In this document: piece by piece, positions 49,977 to 61,890 of the stretch
Layout of the letters: each line of letters opens with the position of its first letter
Numbering within the stretch: the stretch's first letter is position 1
NCBI GenBank assembly: GCA_918026815.1
Contig: CAKJVC010000188.1
Coordinates: 1-64,000, forward strand
Length of the DNA stretch: 64,000 bases
Reading direction: 5' to 3'
Source of the DNA: Chalara sp. BL73
Taxonomy: Eukaryota; Ascomycota; Leotiomycetes; Helotiales
Notes under the pieces: generated by a model
Told to the model about the DNA's origin: nothing
What the model saw: the letters and a program-made list of their open reading frames with translations, nothing else
Database searches by the model: none
Program-made: the position numbers and the translations under genes

Positions 49977-50509
49977 CGAAACCATCCAGGTTGAAACCAC
50001 CTTAAATCACCACCCTGCCACAACGCAGCTATTGCAACAAACGATCGTGACACGAGTGGCGAAGACTGCCGCCGGTGGGAGCCTTAAATGCATCTACGTC
50101 GGGGCGTGTTGGGAGACCAGGGAGGGGCCGTTATTTGGTATGCAAGCTGTTGGCCAAGGGAAGGCCTCCAGGAGAGGCCTCCAGGAGATAAATGAAGAGG
50201 GAGGCTTGCCAAGGTGGTCGTATTCCCGATACCTAGAATTCAAAACCAAAGGATATTTATCTATTCCTTCAAAACAATTAGATTAGAGGACACAGAATTA
50301 TCAGTAAATTAACATAGTCAATAGTTATCTTGATAGTAGACTTAATCATTCTGAATACCCGCTCAGGGGATGAAACATCTCTGGGGTGATGCCGTATTAA
50401 GCCTTGGTGTTACGTTACGTTTGGCACTGTTTACTATCTTCATGACGCTACTTTGGTGTGCAATGTAAAGTGGAGTCGTAAATTCGCTAACCCGAGCAGC
50501 GACATTTGT

Positions 50510-50934
50510 TCTTTTTTTTTTCGAAACGAAGTTGGAGAATGTCCCGAGAATAGCGCTGCGCAGCAATATGTAGCGCCGTCTGCCCCTTCATGGTCGAGAT
50601 ATGGTAGGTTGAGCACCCTCTTGGATAGCTAGGATGCGAACTGTAGAAACCAAAATTTTAATCTTAAGTACGAAAATAATCAGCAAGATACTCTTGTAAA
50701 TAGGATGTAGTTTACCTCGTGGCCATTGAAATTCTTCTCTGCCAGAGAGTCAAGGCCTGCGCGACTATAAACTGGAGCGGGATTACGTGTTGCGGCTGTT
50801 CTCGAAAAGTATTCCCACCCCTCTTCGCTGCTCTTGGTCCAAATTATTACATTTGATGTTGAAATGTATATCATGTTTGCAATGGCATCACTAATCGTGA
50901 ATACCGCTAAGTCGAAAATGTAAGAAGGGTTCAT
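50510..50934 (-). pseudogene. Short ankyrin-like remnant
   Basis: On the minus strand, MNPSYIFDLAVFTISDAI to FNGHE (50934-50720) is followed by a GTAAAC donor and, after a CTACAG acceptor, by a frame reading HISTMKGQTALHIAAQRYSR. The GQTALHIAAQ piece is the core of an ankyrin repeat. The frame ends soon after at a Lys-rich run and a stop. Only about one repeat is recognisable, so this is probably a fragment of a larger ankyrin gene. Confidence 0.35.
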
Positions 50935-51599
50935 GATGAGGCTATAATGCTACCTTTACTCTGCATCTCATGCCTCCGAGTGCCCCAGCTCCCCAGTCCG
51001 CGTCTTCGCCAATCATTTGTTCTGCAGTTGGTAACCCCCAAATAGCGTGTGAGCTCTCGTCGTCACAGTTTTTTAAAAAATAAAAAAATAAAAAAAAAGG
51101 AAAAAAGATGGACGACTCCACTCCGTCATGTCTTATCCTCCTTGCTTAAAATCTATCGTACCATGTTGCTCCTGTTCTGATGTCGAATGCTGCCATGTGG
51201 TTAGCATGGGGAAAATTGTTTTTCCGGTTGCACCAGTCCTGAGCTAGCTGAGGCAACCTCGACGAGTCTTGCAACATGAACAGGAGTTTTTATTTATTAC
51301 AGTCGCATATTAGTTCAAATAATATTTAACTCTTTCTTATATCCCTCTTTAATGCGCAATAGCTGTGCGTCGTTCAAAAGTTAACAGTTATGACTCCTTC
51401 AATCTTGCAGAATTTGCTGGCCTTGGGAAGCAAATAGCGAAAAGATTACAGTTAAGGACATAGAGGATGCTGCAGACAAGGGTATGGCTGGACATGGAAA
51501 TCTCAGGTTCTGCGCAAAACAAACTGCTAGCAACGGAGTATGGTAATTCTGGGTAGACGCTTGTATTATCATATCCGACTTCGTTTTGCTAGCGGTGGG

Positions 51600-51895
51600 T
51601 TCAGTCAAAGCTGTCTGCTATCAGGTCAGGGGCCTGTGCGTTATAGTCATTAATGCGACTGCACAGAGTACTATTACGAGTCGGGATAATCTTAGTAACG
51701 AAAACTACAGCGTCGGGGTACTTAGCCACGATTTGATATATCAATGCCCAATGGTGACTGGGAGCACTATTCTAGGGGTTCTCTAGAAGGTTGTGGCTCA
51801 TATCATTAGTTCCTGCATACATGAGAACAATATTAGGCCAATCTGGAAGCGAGTACTCCTGAGCGCTGGTTTGTTTAATAGTGAAACCGCTGCGT
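51600..51895 (-). pseudogene. SGNH-hydrolase (GDSL esterase) remnant
   Basis: One minus-strand frame reads TIKQTSAQEYSLPDWPNIVL, then MYAGTNDMSHNLLENP, a TAG stop (51772-51774), and continues in frame with NSAPSHHWALIYQIVAKYPD, AVVFVTKIIPTRNS and RINDYNAQAPDLIA. P-N-I-V-L-x-x-A-G-T-N-D is block III of SGNH hydrolases, and the rest follows the same fold (KYPDA, TKI.P, YN). The N-terminal GDS block and the catalytic C-terminal DxxH block were not found in frame, so the gene is decayed or truncated. The TAG would be CAG before a C-to-T change. Confidence 0.6.
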
Positions 51896-53887
51896 CAAGA
51901 TACTAGTCATAGGTGCAAAAGTTGAACCTTGTCGTAGCTGTGATGTACCTCAGCAGCCGTAGTTGACAAAACGCCGTTACTGACCCCTATCTAAGGTTTT
52001 ATTTAAGTGAGTCTCTAATTCTGCCCCTGCAAACCACTGGCGAGCACATGCAGCTACTACACAGAGGGCTTCCTTTCGAAATTGCAGCCAGATTATCTCT
52101 GTCTCTGTTGTGAAATGCCAGGCGTGCAACAGGACGACATTGAGATCAAATTCCCTGATCCCAAGACCATGACCATTCGGGGCTACTCTGGGCGCTTCAC
52201 ATGCCTCTGGTATTACATCCATAGGCCCTACCGAAAGAGACACGGCTAGATCGCTGTTACTGAGAATAATAAGGCATCCAGCCTGCACCGGAGATGAACG
52301 TGGCACAAAAAAAAGAGAAATACTAGCTTCCTAGTGCGCTACTAGAGAGTTCAGCCGGTCCTTCAAATCCTATGACCGCTTTGATCAGGACTGTGTCCAG
52401 GCTTTAATAAAGAGCAGCCTCCTCACCACCGCCGTACCAAAAGCTAAAAAGCGCGAGAGCTGCAAATCGCCATCTCCTAATGCGAAACTACTTATAAATA
52501 TATCAGGATGAAAGCTAGCTTTAGATAGAAATATGGATGCTAAATTGCCTCTTTGTGCGCGAAGCTTGCTTTGCGATTCTGATGGTGCCAGACCTAGGTT
52601 GGAAGTGCTTGCTATTTTTTTATTCGGCTTTTTGTACGATTGTCCAGAGAATGCATCTGTGAGCTTGTGGGAGGGTTGAATTGCTATTTGAACAGCAAAT
52701 ATTGCTTGTAATAACTGATTCGCTAATTGCACAGACACCACTTCTCTCATCCCAGCCCCGCCCATCCAAGGAAATCGGAAATAAGTTCCTTAATTCTACC
52801 TCACTCTCGTATATTTGGTGTACAAGGACTTACTTTGTATTCTTCCGTATAGACACCATGATTTTCCTGAACTTTGTTGGGCTGCATCGCATGATTCTCT
52901 GTAGGCAAGAGTGGCCCATGGGAGATTGCTGTTATCATAAGAGAATGCGTAGCGCTCGTGTGCAAACTGAAGTTGTAGGTGTTGTAATTGCCCATGCGGC
53001 TGGTTCAAGTCGGACTTGAATGATGCGGCCATTATTTCCTATTCTAGTACTGTATACCCCTCGTCACATGGAAACTTGACACAGGACACTTTTTCACATG
53101 GACCGACCAACCGATATGGGCAAACTTTTATCAAGGCTGCTCTAGATATTCTCACATTTCGAAACCTATAACAAAGTTATACTTTTCCAAATCTCATGCC
53201 GCATTGTCCAGCCTTACTGTATATCACATGACATCGGAAAACATTCCGGAACGGGACCACAATTTCAACTACATCCGTCGCGAACCGTCACCTCAAAGTG
53301 CGCCAGCTAAGATGCTGGGCGAAAGTTGAACATGTCACACGTGTCGCCAAATCGACTTTTTCGTATTATCATGCGTGGGGGCGCTGTTGGGCTCAAAGTT
53401 TAGTGGAGGCATCGCCTTTGCCCCAAACCCGCCTAGGCTGCTGCCTTGAACAGCCTCACCATGCACATTGCAGCAGCCGTCCATTGGTCTGTGCATCAAG
53501 ACCGAACGATGTTTTCGGTATCCACATAAGGCGGATCTTCTTGTGTACGTGCACCAAGGACTGCATCGAGGTGGGGTAGGAAAAGCTCGTCTACTTCTTA
53601 CCAGGTACGGGTTTCTCAAAGCCTCATGCATGTGTGCTTTCTGATCATATTCGTGGGTAGTAAGACACTTATTATTCTTCAGACATAGGTCTGTAAATCT
53701 TAGTGTTGTTTTAATATCAAAGAAGAGAAAGACGATATCAGAGGTTCTGTTCAAGATGTTTACACTTGGGCGAGCAGGTCCGCTTGGCGAGCCTGACATG
53801 TCATTACTGTATGTACTACTGGTAGCAGTCTCCTAGAATTCTATATATTTCACCTCTAGACCAATGAAACTTCAACAAGAAATAAAG

Positions 53888-55482
53888 ATGGCAAAGACTG
53901 ACTCCAAAACCTGCAGAGCCGAGCTCTTCGAAGAAATCGAACGACATCCGCCGGGAATCGAGGCTCGCAAACTGCTCATCAACCACTATACATCGATAAA
54001 CCGATTCGAAGATGCGCATGAAGCAGCGGCAGAAGCACGAAAGCTCGCACCTCAAGATCCCGAGATCAATAATCTCTTCGCTAGCACGAAAAGTATCCAA
54101 AACGCCCAGCCCGCAGCTCAGGGCAAGTCCTATAACTTGAAATCCGCTTTACGGCACTCAGTTTCCGCAGCCAACACGCCGTGGAATACGGTCGACTGGG
54201 CTACCAAAGCTACAAGCGGCCCACCGGGGACGCACTCACCATATCCATTAGGCGGGTCGTCATCACCCACAGCCGCCGTTGAGAGCTCTCCATCTGCGTT
54301 TCAAGATGGTGTATCTGGGGTAGATCATGCAGAGCAACAAGAGCTGGTTCGAGGCTACGAAGTGCTATTAAAACGAGCCAAGAACCTTTTGCACGAGACG
54401 ACGATGCTACGAGACCTCACGAAAGACAGAAAGAATGATGACGCGCCACCACCAGGGATATTGACAGTGATAGGATCGTTTTTCGCAGGCAAGAGGAGGC
54501 CCCAGAACGTCAGCGAGCGGTTTGAAAAACACATCCCGGATTTGGTGGCGCTTGCGGACGGACGAGTGGGCTCGGTGGTGAGGGTACGCAAGCCCGGTGG
54601 TGTAAAGATGGTTGCGAAAGCGATGCAGGCTAAGACTGCTGACCCGGTGGATGTTGCGTTTCAAGATCTTGAGGATACGGCTCGCTGGCTGGGATCACCT
54701 TCAAACAACGGCGAGAAACTCGATAACGACTCGATCCGAGACACGTTGCTCAAACGCGTACAAGCGCTTGACGCTGTTCTATCGGAGAAATTCAAGGTTC
54801 ACGCTTCTACAGCTTTCATGCATGTCGAGCATGAGGTTCTACGCAAGAAATACATTGGAGGTGATACCACCATGCTAGGAGATCCCGTCTCTGAGATTCC
54901 CCGCTCGAACTTTTATGTCACAGAAGATGGATATCCATGGGATATGGATGAGCTGGCTCAAGCGATCACAGCTAACGGAGGGGTGATGCGGAATCCGCTC
55001 TCGAGACAAATGTTCACCACGAACGACATCCGCGCCATCGTCTCTCACCCCTTAGGCAAGCACCTCGCAGCCATGGAAATCGAGCAGAAGAAGCTCAAGA
55101 TGGGCGTGCGGCCCACGACCATCGACCAGCTGGACAAGCTGCAGAAGGTGCTCTTGGGGGATCAGAGCGCGGATTCGATCCCATCCCGACATGCGGTTGA
55201 CGATTTCATGGCATTCCTAGCAACGCTACCCATGGGCGAGCAAACCTCGTTAGATAAGCTGAGGGTACCAGCAATAGACAGCCACACGGGACAGAAGTTC
55301 GATACCTCAATTGGGGAAGCCGTAAGTCCTTTTCAAATTCCTACTGTGGTGGGGGGCTTCAAATCATCGGGATTAAATCACTGACTGGTTCCCAGGTGCG
55401 CGATGCGCAAGGCAACCGGGTGTGCTTCCATAAAACCGGCGATCTAATTCGACAAGCGGTCGCTCACCTTCGCAAGAAGTAG
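53888..55482 (+). CDS. Uncharacterised 506-aa protein, TPR-like start and conserved C-terminal region
   Basis: Two exons (53888-55321, 55396-55482; intron 74 nt, GTAAGT...CCCAG). The start MAKTDSKTCRAEL has a better context (A at -3, G at +4) than the in-frame ATG at 53864. Residues about 10-65 (HPPGIEARKLLINHY, FEDAHEAAAEARKLAPQDPE) look like one or two TPR-type helical hairpins. After a low-complexity linker comes a helical part, and then YPWDMDELAQAITANGGVMR and NPLSRQMFTTNDIRAIVSHP. The protein finishes with PAIDSHTGQKFDTSIGEAV and, after the intron, RDAQGNRVCFHKTGDLIRQA. I do not know a function. The NPLSRQMFT..DI..I..HP stretch has a faint U-box-like cadence, without proof. It is in tandem with the PARP gene 1.26 kb downstream. 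Confidence 0.8.
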
Positions 55483-56739
55483 TCTTAGCTGCCTAAGCCC
55501 CCAACCCTCCCAACCTTACACAAACAACGCAGACCGAAAGATGGCTATAAAATGAACCAACCGGAGGATAAAAAAACGAAAAAGAGACAAGGGTGGGAAA
55601 ATGTGTATGTATGTGTTTTACCGTCCGGCTGCACCCAAAATCAGCCCCGGGTCCCCACAATTAGGCACACTTTTCGGGAAATCCCCCCCCCCCCCTTCTC
55701 CTCCTCAAATAGCCTTTTCTAAATTTCTAGTCTCTAAATTTAAACCCGCTTAAGTCAAATTCAGACCTAGAAACACTCCCCAAAAAACAAGCACAATGCA
55801 TGAAGTACCCCATAAATTCCTTCTAGAAAACTTCTCTCCCCGCCTTTGTTCTCCCGCTTTCCCAATTCCTGCCCCACAGAGACGGTCACACGTGTATCCA
55901 TTAGAAAGTCGACAAAACTACAAGCGGATGCAGGCTCACGCCAAGGAATTTTGTTTCTTATGCCGAAGCTCTGCACTTCTTGGATCGCCTGGATACGGGG
56001 GCACTAGGCATTGGATTCATCCCCGTAGACTCAGCTGCACGGTCCTGCAGCTCTGCATATCCGTCTAAGGAAAAGCAGGTGAAGGTGGCCGGTCTTGGGT
56101 ACCGAACCTGTTACGGGCAAGCCACGTTCTCAGCCATTGAACTTTCTCAAACATCCAGCCTCGTTGACACGAAGCGGGATGGGTAGTCCTGAATCGATCT
56201 AAAATGCTAAAACATATACCTAAGCGAACCACCACTATATTCTTTCGTAGTATGTGTGGGCGACATGATGGGTCCCCACGTCTCAGTCCGCGGGAGCCTC
56301 ACGCTGGTTTAATATGTCGTACTCTGTTTGAGTTATCACAGGACTTACCTAGTTTAGCCCACTCACACAGCCCGGATAGCCTTGCCTTCTCTGATAACGG
56401 GTTAAATCTCAAGGTACTTTGCCCATCAGGCTTGAGCTTCGGCGCAAGACCATTTCTATAATATCTCATCCACTTGTAAATCTTTTAATATATCTTCGCG
56501 GATCTTACTAGGCTGTCTAGCGAGCGAGGGGTTTCTCGGGCTAGGATTTCCGGAGGGCTTCGAGAGCTGGGTTGAGAAGGGATATTGTGGAGCTTCTGAT
56601 ACTTAGACTATAGTTTGGGAAAGGCAAAAAAGCAGTTACAGATTTGATAAGGGGGGCCTTATCTGTCCGTTTATCTCGCTTTATACACTCTATCTTTACA
56701 AGAAGATCACCAGGCTGAGAAAAAGGGTCCCCCCCGACG
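55483..56739. other. Intergenic region with a C13 run
   Basis: This is the 3' flank of the 506-aa gene and the promoter of the PARP-domain gene. A run of 13 C lies at 55683-55695. Small frames at 55796-56186 and 56204-56461 lack motifs. Confidence 0.5.
55683..55695 (+). repeat. C13 homopolymer
   Basis: Thirteen consecutive C residues in non-coding DNA, about 200 bp after the stop of the upstream gene. The length may vary between reads or strains. Confidence 0.8.
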
Positions 56740-59700
56740 ATGGAAGGCATAGTCCTCAGCCAGCTGCGCGGCAGCCAAAGCAGCGTCAACCTACGAACGC
56801 AAAGAGAGCGGTTTATGAAGATAAACGTCTTCAAGAACCGGCACCGGTCCTCGTGGCAACGCTCCGTGAGGTCAGCGGCCAACGACAGCACGCCGTTCAT
56901 ATGGGACGATGTGGCCGGGCTGCATGCGAACGAGAACTTTCCCTGGAACCACCTCCAGCACTACACCAACGACTATCTCGGCAAGAAGAAGCGGCTCGGG
57001 AAAGACGAGGTCGATGGCAGACTCGTGGAATACGTGCAGCTTTCGGCGGAGAATGATCGCGCAGATATGGCTATCGCGGCCTGCGGGCATAAGCTGTCTC
57101 GGGCCAGCCTGAGGAGGTTGTTGACGGGCGACTTATTCATGACGCCGCCGGGGAACGTAATCAATATGTCGCCGTTCCTGATAGCTATCGTCACCGCTAA
57201 TCGGGTCAACCCGGATGCGATTGATAATCTTGAGGCCGAGAAGGCGAAGGCGATGTATGCTGCTGTCATGATGCCTCATGGGTTAGAGGGCGACTGGGGC
57301 AGGTATGTGCATGAGCTGATGAAAATATTGATCGACGGCCTGCCGATGCACCTGTTAGTTTATCCGTATGTTATGGCGAGGATAAGGCAAGCTTGTACCT
57401 CGCTTGCGTTATACCTGCAGCAGTTAAAAGACGACGGTCAATTTCTGAGGGCGTATAGCTCGTCGCAGTAAGTGCTTTCCCTAGAGAAATCGGGAGGAGT
57501 CTTTACCATTTTCCATCACAAAAGCGAGTTCAAAGCTGCTAATCTGGAAGCCATAGATGGCTATCCAAACTCCTAGAACCGTCCGCTGGACTAGGGCCTC
57601 CGAACGCTCCAGGGCCGACAGATATACTAGATAGCTGCTTCCCCACATGGAGAGGCTGGGCGGCATGGCGGCCAAACGACCAGCGACTAAAAAAATGGAG
57701 TGCGGGTTTTCCTAGTATGTGTAGCCAGGCTAATATAGGCTCTCAAAAGAGTTAAATGCTGACTCAATACCATAGACATAGAGCGCGCAATGTTAAAAGA
57801 TTTTCTCGCCCTCGAAGGGCCAGACACCAACGGCTCGGAGATGAGCCTTAAAGATGGTATAGTATCTCGAGGGCTAGATCTCTGCGTCCCAGAGCCCATC
57901 TGTGTGGGGCCCCTTGGCTTCGAGGCCGAGCTTGCCATGGACGCCGGGCCTTCGATCGAACGCCTTCTGCGCCTCATCGACTCCCTCACGACCGCTCTTT
58001 CCGACGAAGTCACACTCTTCCGTCACTTATGCGTAGGAAAGACCATCACGCTCCAGAATTTGGACTTGCTTGAGATTATCAGAGCTACGGACCACCCTGC
58101 AATCGCGGCTCATCTGCTGAATATATACGGATATGGGAATCTTGGCGCGGCGGCCCAGATGAAGGCTCTGATGCAGCTGCTTCCTCACCTAGACGGTGTG
58201 CAGAGCAGAGATTTGCGCGAGCATCTCACCCCTACTTTTTTGCAGATGGCATCTGACACGATGGATGACATGCAAGGAGCGCTTCGACGACAGCTGGCGA
58301 GTGGAAGCGTTGAAGACGACGCAGACCTTAAGCTCCACACGTTTGGGCGGGAGCTTTTCAAATCATGGCTTCTGCCTCTGCTAGACCCGGATATTCAGAA
58401 GCTAGCAACCACGTGGCCTAGCAACGAGGATATGACTGCGCTGCACAGTTTATGGGCTTTCGTGTACGGTGATAACACGCACCTCAAGGTTAAGATGAAC
58501 AATTACTACTTGGACCGATTCAGCAAGCCCGACTCTGCGACTATGATTACGAAGCAACACATCGAAGCTCTGCTTGAAATATGGAAGGTGGACGACTCAT
58601 CAAACCCTGATCTACGATTCGTAGCTATGGATATAGCGGAGGCGCCAGTGTTCGGTATGGAGGTAAGTCAGAACTCCTACGAGCATATTTCTCTGCGTTG
58701 CATGTTGTATCTACCCTTTTACCTTGATGGCGCATGAAAAACACCCTGAAACGAGAAAACTGACACAAGGTTTCCGGTGTACCAGGTTCGATATTACAAC
58801 ATGAGGAACCTGGTGGCCATGGGAGCCTCTTTCTGTACGGAAGCGCGAAAAATCCTCGAGAAATGGGTAGGCGGGAAGGAGCTAGATTCCGCCTGTGTGG
58901 AGCTCGTACGCCTGCTCTCCGGCATCACCAATGCGGAGCATGCGCAATACTGGCACGTGCGGCTGCACAAAATGATCGCGCGGCGCGAGGTCCGCATCTT
59001 GGACTACACGCTCAACAACCTCGATGCCATGAGCTGGATCGGGCTGGTCAACACTTTGAACAAGACATCCGAAGTTCTGGATTCGCTAGGCGAAAACCAA
59101 TACCGCGGGCCGCTCTTGTTGCCCTCCCTCCAGGGTTGGGTGAAAGGGCTTGGGAAATACGCCGCTGTGATCGCGAGGTTGGATAATGACATCCCGAAGA
59201 CGGGAAATACGAGCGCAATGAGGTGTCTCTTGCTAGGTGGCGTAGGAGCGCTGGGTAAGGTTCTGTTGAGCATTCTTGATCTTGCGGATAAGTTTTACGT
59301 AACCCACAGGGCGAACGGGCCTGCCATGCTTGCGGTGATATTGCTCCTAAGGAAGGATGGGGGTAATGCTTCGGATATTGCCATGATCTTGAGCTGGTTG
59401 ACCAAGACGACTAAACAAACGACTTTTGATGCTTGCATAAGGTTGATCAAGTTGAAACAAGGAACGGGGACGAATCTCGTTGCCGAGGCGATGTTGGCGA
59501 CCTGGCTGCAAGCACCGAGTCGAGGTGGTCTAGGTGACGACGGGTTAATGAAAGCGCTTGCAAGTGGACTCGGGATCCATATTACAAATTCTAATAAACC
59601 AGCGCTGGAGAGCCTGGAGGCAGCAGCTGATTACTTAGATCAGCAATTCAAGGAGCTTTTTATCGAGGTAAGTCCGAGAACTCCGTACTTTCATCTGCTC

Positions 59701-61233
59701 TACCGTTTGTCAAGAAACGTATTAGATCCCAGCTGATCAGTGTCTCATGAATATTCGCACAAATCTTAGCCACATAACTCCGCACGAAAAGTTACAAACT
59801 GACCATTCATACAGGCACAACGTCTCGAGTCCCTCCGCTCAAGATGCAAGAAAGCCGACCCAGTCGGCGTATCAGCTCTGCTCGCAAAGCTGAACATTGA
59901 AGATCCCTCTCCGATCGACGACTTCCTAAGCAGGCTACCGGCAACGCTTCTCGGATCGGTAGAAATGGTCAATGACTCCGAGGTCGAGATGCACTTTCCT
60001 ATGAAGCTAACACCACTCCAGCAAATCGCGCTTGGGGTTGGAAACGCGAAGGGTTTAGTAGTGCATCTCCACCTGGAGGACTGGGTAAGCGCGCCGGGTT
60101 TCTGCATGCACCTCGATAACGAGAAAGCAACCGCGGCGAGCAAACTAGGGCACCAGCCTTGGATGGGCGACCGCGCGCCGGGAGGCCAAATTATTACCAC
60201 CAAGATCCCCGACCGAACACCCTGCTTCGGCAGAGCGAACAGACTGACGTATCAGCTGACTCGGGTGCTTACCAGGCATCTGATCAATGGGTTCTCGTCT
60301 CTCGAAGAGGTCCACAAAGTCATCACGGCCGCGCTAAGTGACCTCAATAGCTCCTGCTTGATCTGTGGAACGCCCAAGAACACCAGGCTCCAGCGCTCAG
60401 CACCGTGCAATCCCAGCTGTAGCACCCTGTTCCTGAATGCCAGCCTGGAGGTGCGGCTAGCAGAGATCCGACATGACCCAGCCGCGCTGGATTGTCTATT
60501 GACGATGGTGCATTACGCAGCCGCATCCCAAAAAAAAGAGCTCCTTCCTGAGTGTCCCTTTCCCAGCACCTTAGAGGTGGCACGAGCCTTCAGCAGAATC
60601 CCACGGATATCCAGCCTCTCAAATGTCGACGATCTCACCACCAGCATCAAGAAGCTCGCGCACCCCGCCGAACAGCTCCTCTCGTGGGCATGCCTCAGCT
60701 ACGGCGGGTTCCTCGTCTCCGCCACGGGGAAGATGAGGATCCCAGGTATGCCGGCCAACACGCATCAATTCCTCCTCGCGTCCGCGCGTCCCGACCTCGA
60801 AGCCGCCTTCCAGAGAAGGTTCGGCTCTGGGCCGACCCGCGTGCTCTGGCACGGAACGTACATGGAGCGGCTCTTTGCCATCCTGTCCGAAGGCTTGAAG
60901 ATCTGTTCTCACACCACCCTCCAGCTGCATGGCGCCGCGTCCGGCGCGGGGATTTACACCGCGACCGAGCCTGGGACGAGCTGGGGTTATAGCGCGGCGC
61001 CGGCTGCGAACTGGAGCGGGAGCACGATTAAAGGGGTGAGGGTGCTGTTGGGTTTGGAGGCGGCCGGGGCGCCGGCGAATATAGCGAGCACGGTGCACGT
61101 TGTCACTGATGCGCAGAGCTTGATGGTAAGGTATGTGTTTTTGGTGCCGAGCAGTGCGGTAATACCAGCTGCTGCAAATGTGGCTCCGGCGATGTTGAGT
61201 GCGTATAGCTCGTTAAGGAGTGGTGTGTTGTGA
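56740..61233 (+). CDS. Large protein with C-terminal PARP-type ADP-ribosyltransferase domain
   Basis: Five exons give 1,357 residues: 56740-57467, 57557-57714, 57776-58662, 58786-59667 and 59815-61233. The phases close exactly. Introns 1 and 2 have clear donors (GTAAGT, GTATGT), branch points (GCTAAT, GCTGAC) and CATAG acceptors, which joins what otherwise look like two genes. The first 1,100 residues are mostly helical and unrecognised (IWDDVAGLHANENFPWNH; EIIRATDHPAIAAHLLNIY). The end is a PARP catalytic domain: RVLWHGTYMERLFAILSEGL with His 1231, LHGAASGAGIYTATEPG with Tyr 1266, and SLMVRYVFLV where the third catalytic residue sits. That third position is not Glu, as in PARP6/8/16-like mono-ADP-ribosyltransferases. 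It probably transfers single ADP-ribose units from NAD+ to protein, or is inactive. Confidence 0.85.
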
Positions 61234-61890
61234 TGAGAAGATGTTGCTGCTTGTGATGTAATACGAGCGCCATCGTTTTTTTTTTTTAAAGAAAGAGACA
61301 TTTGTAGAACGAGTGGGGAAGAAAATGGAGCGAGCATATGATACCTGCATTCTTCTTCTGCATTCAGCTTGTATTTAATGGACGTAATTGTATAGATAAA
61401 TTTCTGAATCCTGACAATAATATATTCCAATTTCGAACTCATCGGAATTCGAAAGACAAAATCGCCAGAACAAAGGTACCTAGAAACACTATCTCCGGAA
61501 TCGAATACTTGGTCTGAGCTATGACCTATTTGGTAGCCTATCCAAGATGGTCAAGGGGAGAGTATATGGAAAACCTTGGTATCCCAAGCCCCTAATATTG
61601 AACATTTGACATTGTGGCTAGCTTGAGCTATATAATAAAATCTGAAGGTCAACTCCATACTAATCCAAATATGCCCAAGAAAATAAAGGGACATCTGCCC
61701 AAAAAGACCCGAAAAGAGTGACATCCCAACTCCTCGGTACGTTTGTCCTATGCTCCCATATTCCTTCCCCAAAACACCTGGTATCTCAATGTATCCACAT
61801 TTTTTTGTCTTTTTTTCACAACCTTTATGGACACCTTTATATGCTCCGATTCATGCTTGAATGTGAAATTGTGCTATACCTTTGTCGAAT
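61234..61890. other. Convergent 3' spacer
   Basis: Lies between the stops of the plus-strand PARP-domain gene and the minus-strand bZIP gene. It has a T-run (61278-61287) and AT-rich 3' UTR-like sequence. No supported gene. Confidence 0.5.

Larger units (their letters stand above)
49977..53887. other. Gene-poor region with decayed remnants
   Basis: Contains the ankyrin-like trace (about 50510-50934) and the SGNH hydrolase remnant (about 51600-51890), listed separately. Bases 50160-50190 hold a short tandem duplication of AGGCCTCCAGGAG. No other frame (49927-50286, 52385-52765, 52681-53019, 53298-53799) shows a recognisable motif. Confidence 0.45.

Noticed and set aside
49927..50286. Plus-strand ORF after the BTB-associated gene
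   Set aside because: It overlaps the end of the preceding gene in another phase and has no motif; part is a short tandem duplication.
52385..52765. 126-aa minus-strand ORF
   Set aside because: It is low in recognisable structure with no family match; kept only as unexplained sequence.
53335..53799. 154-aa minus-strand ORF
   Set aside because: It has no motif, an uneven composition, and lies in the promoter area of the plus-strand gene at 53888.
57481..57675. Minus-strand ORF inside the PARP gene
   Set aside because: It lies opposite an intron and a small exon whose splice phases fit the plus-strand gene exactly.
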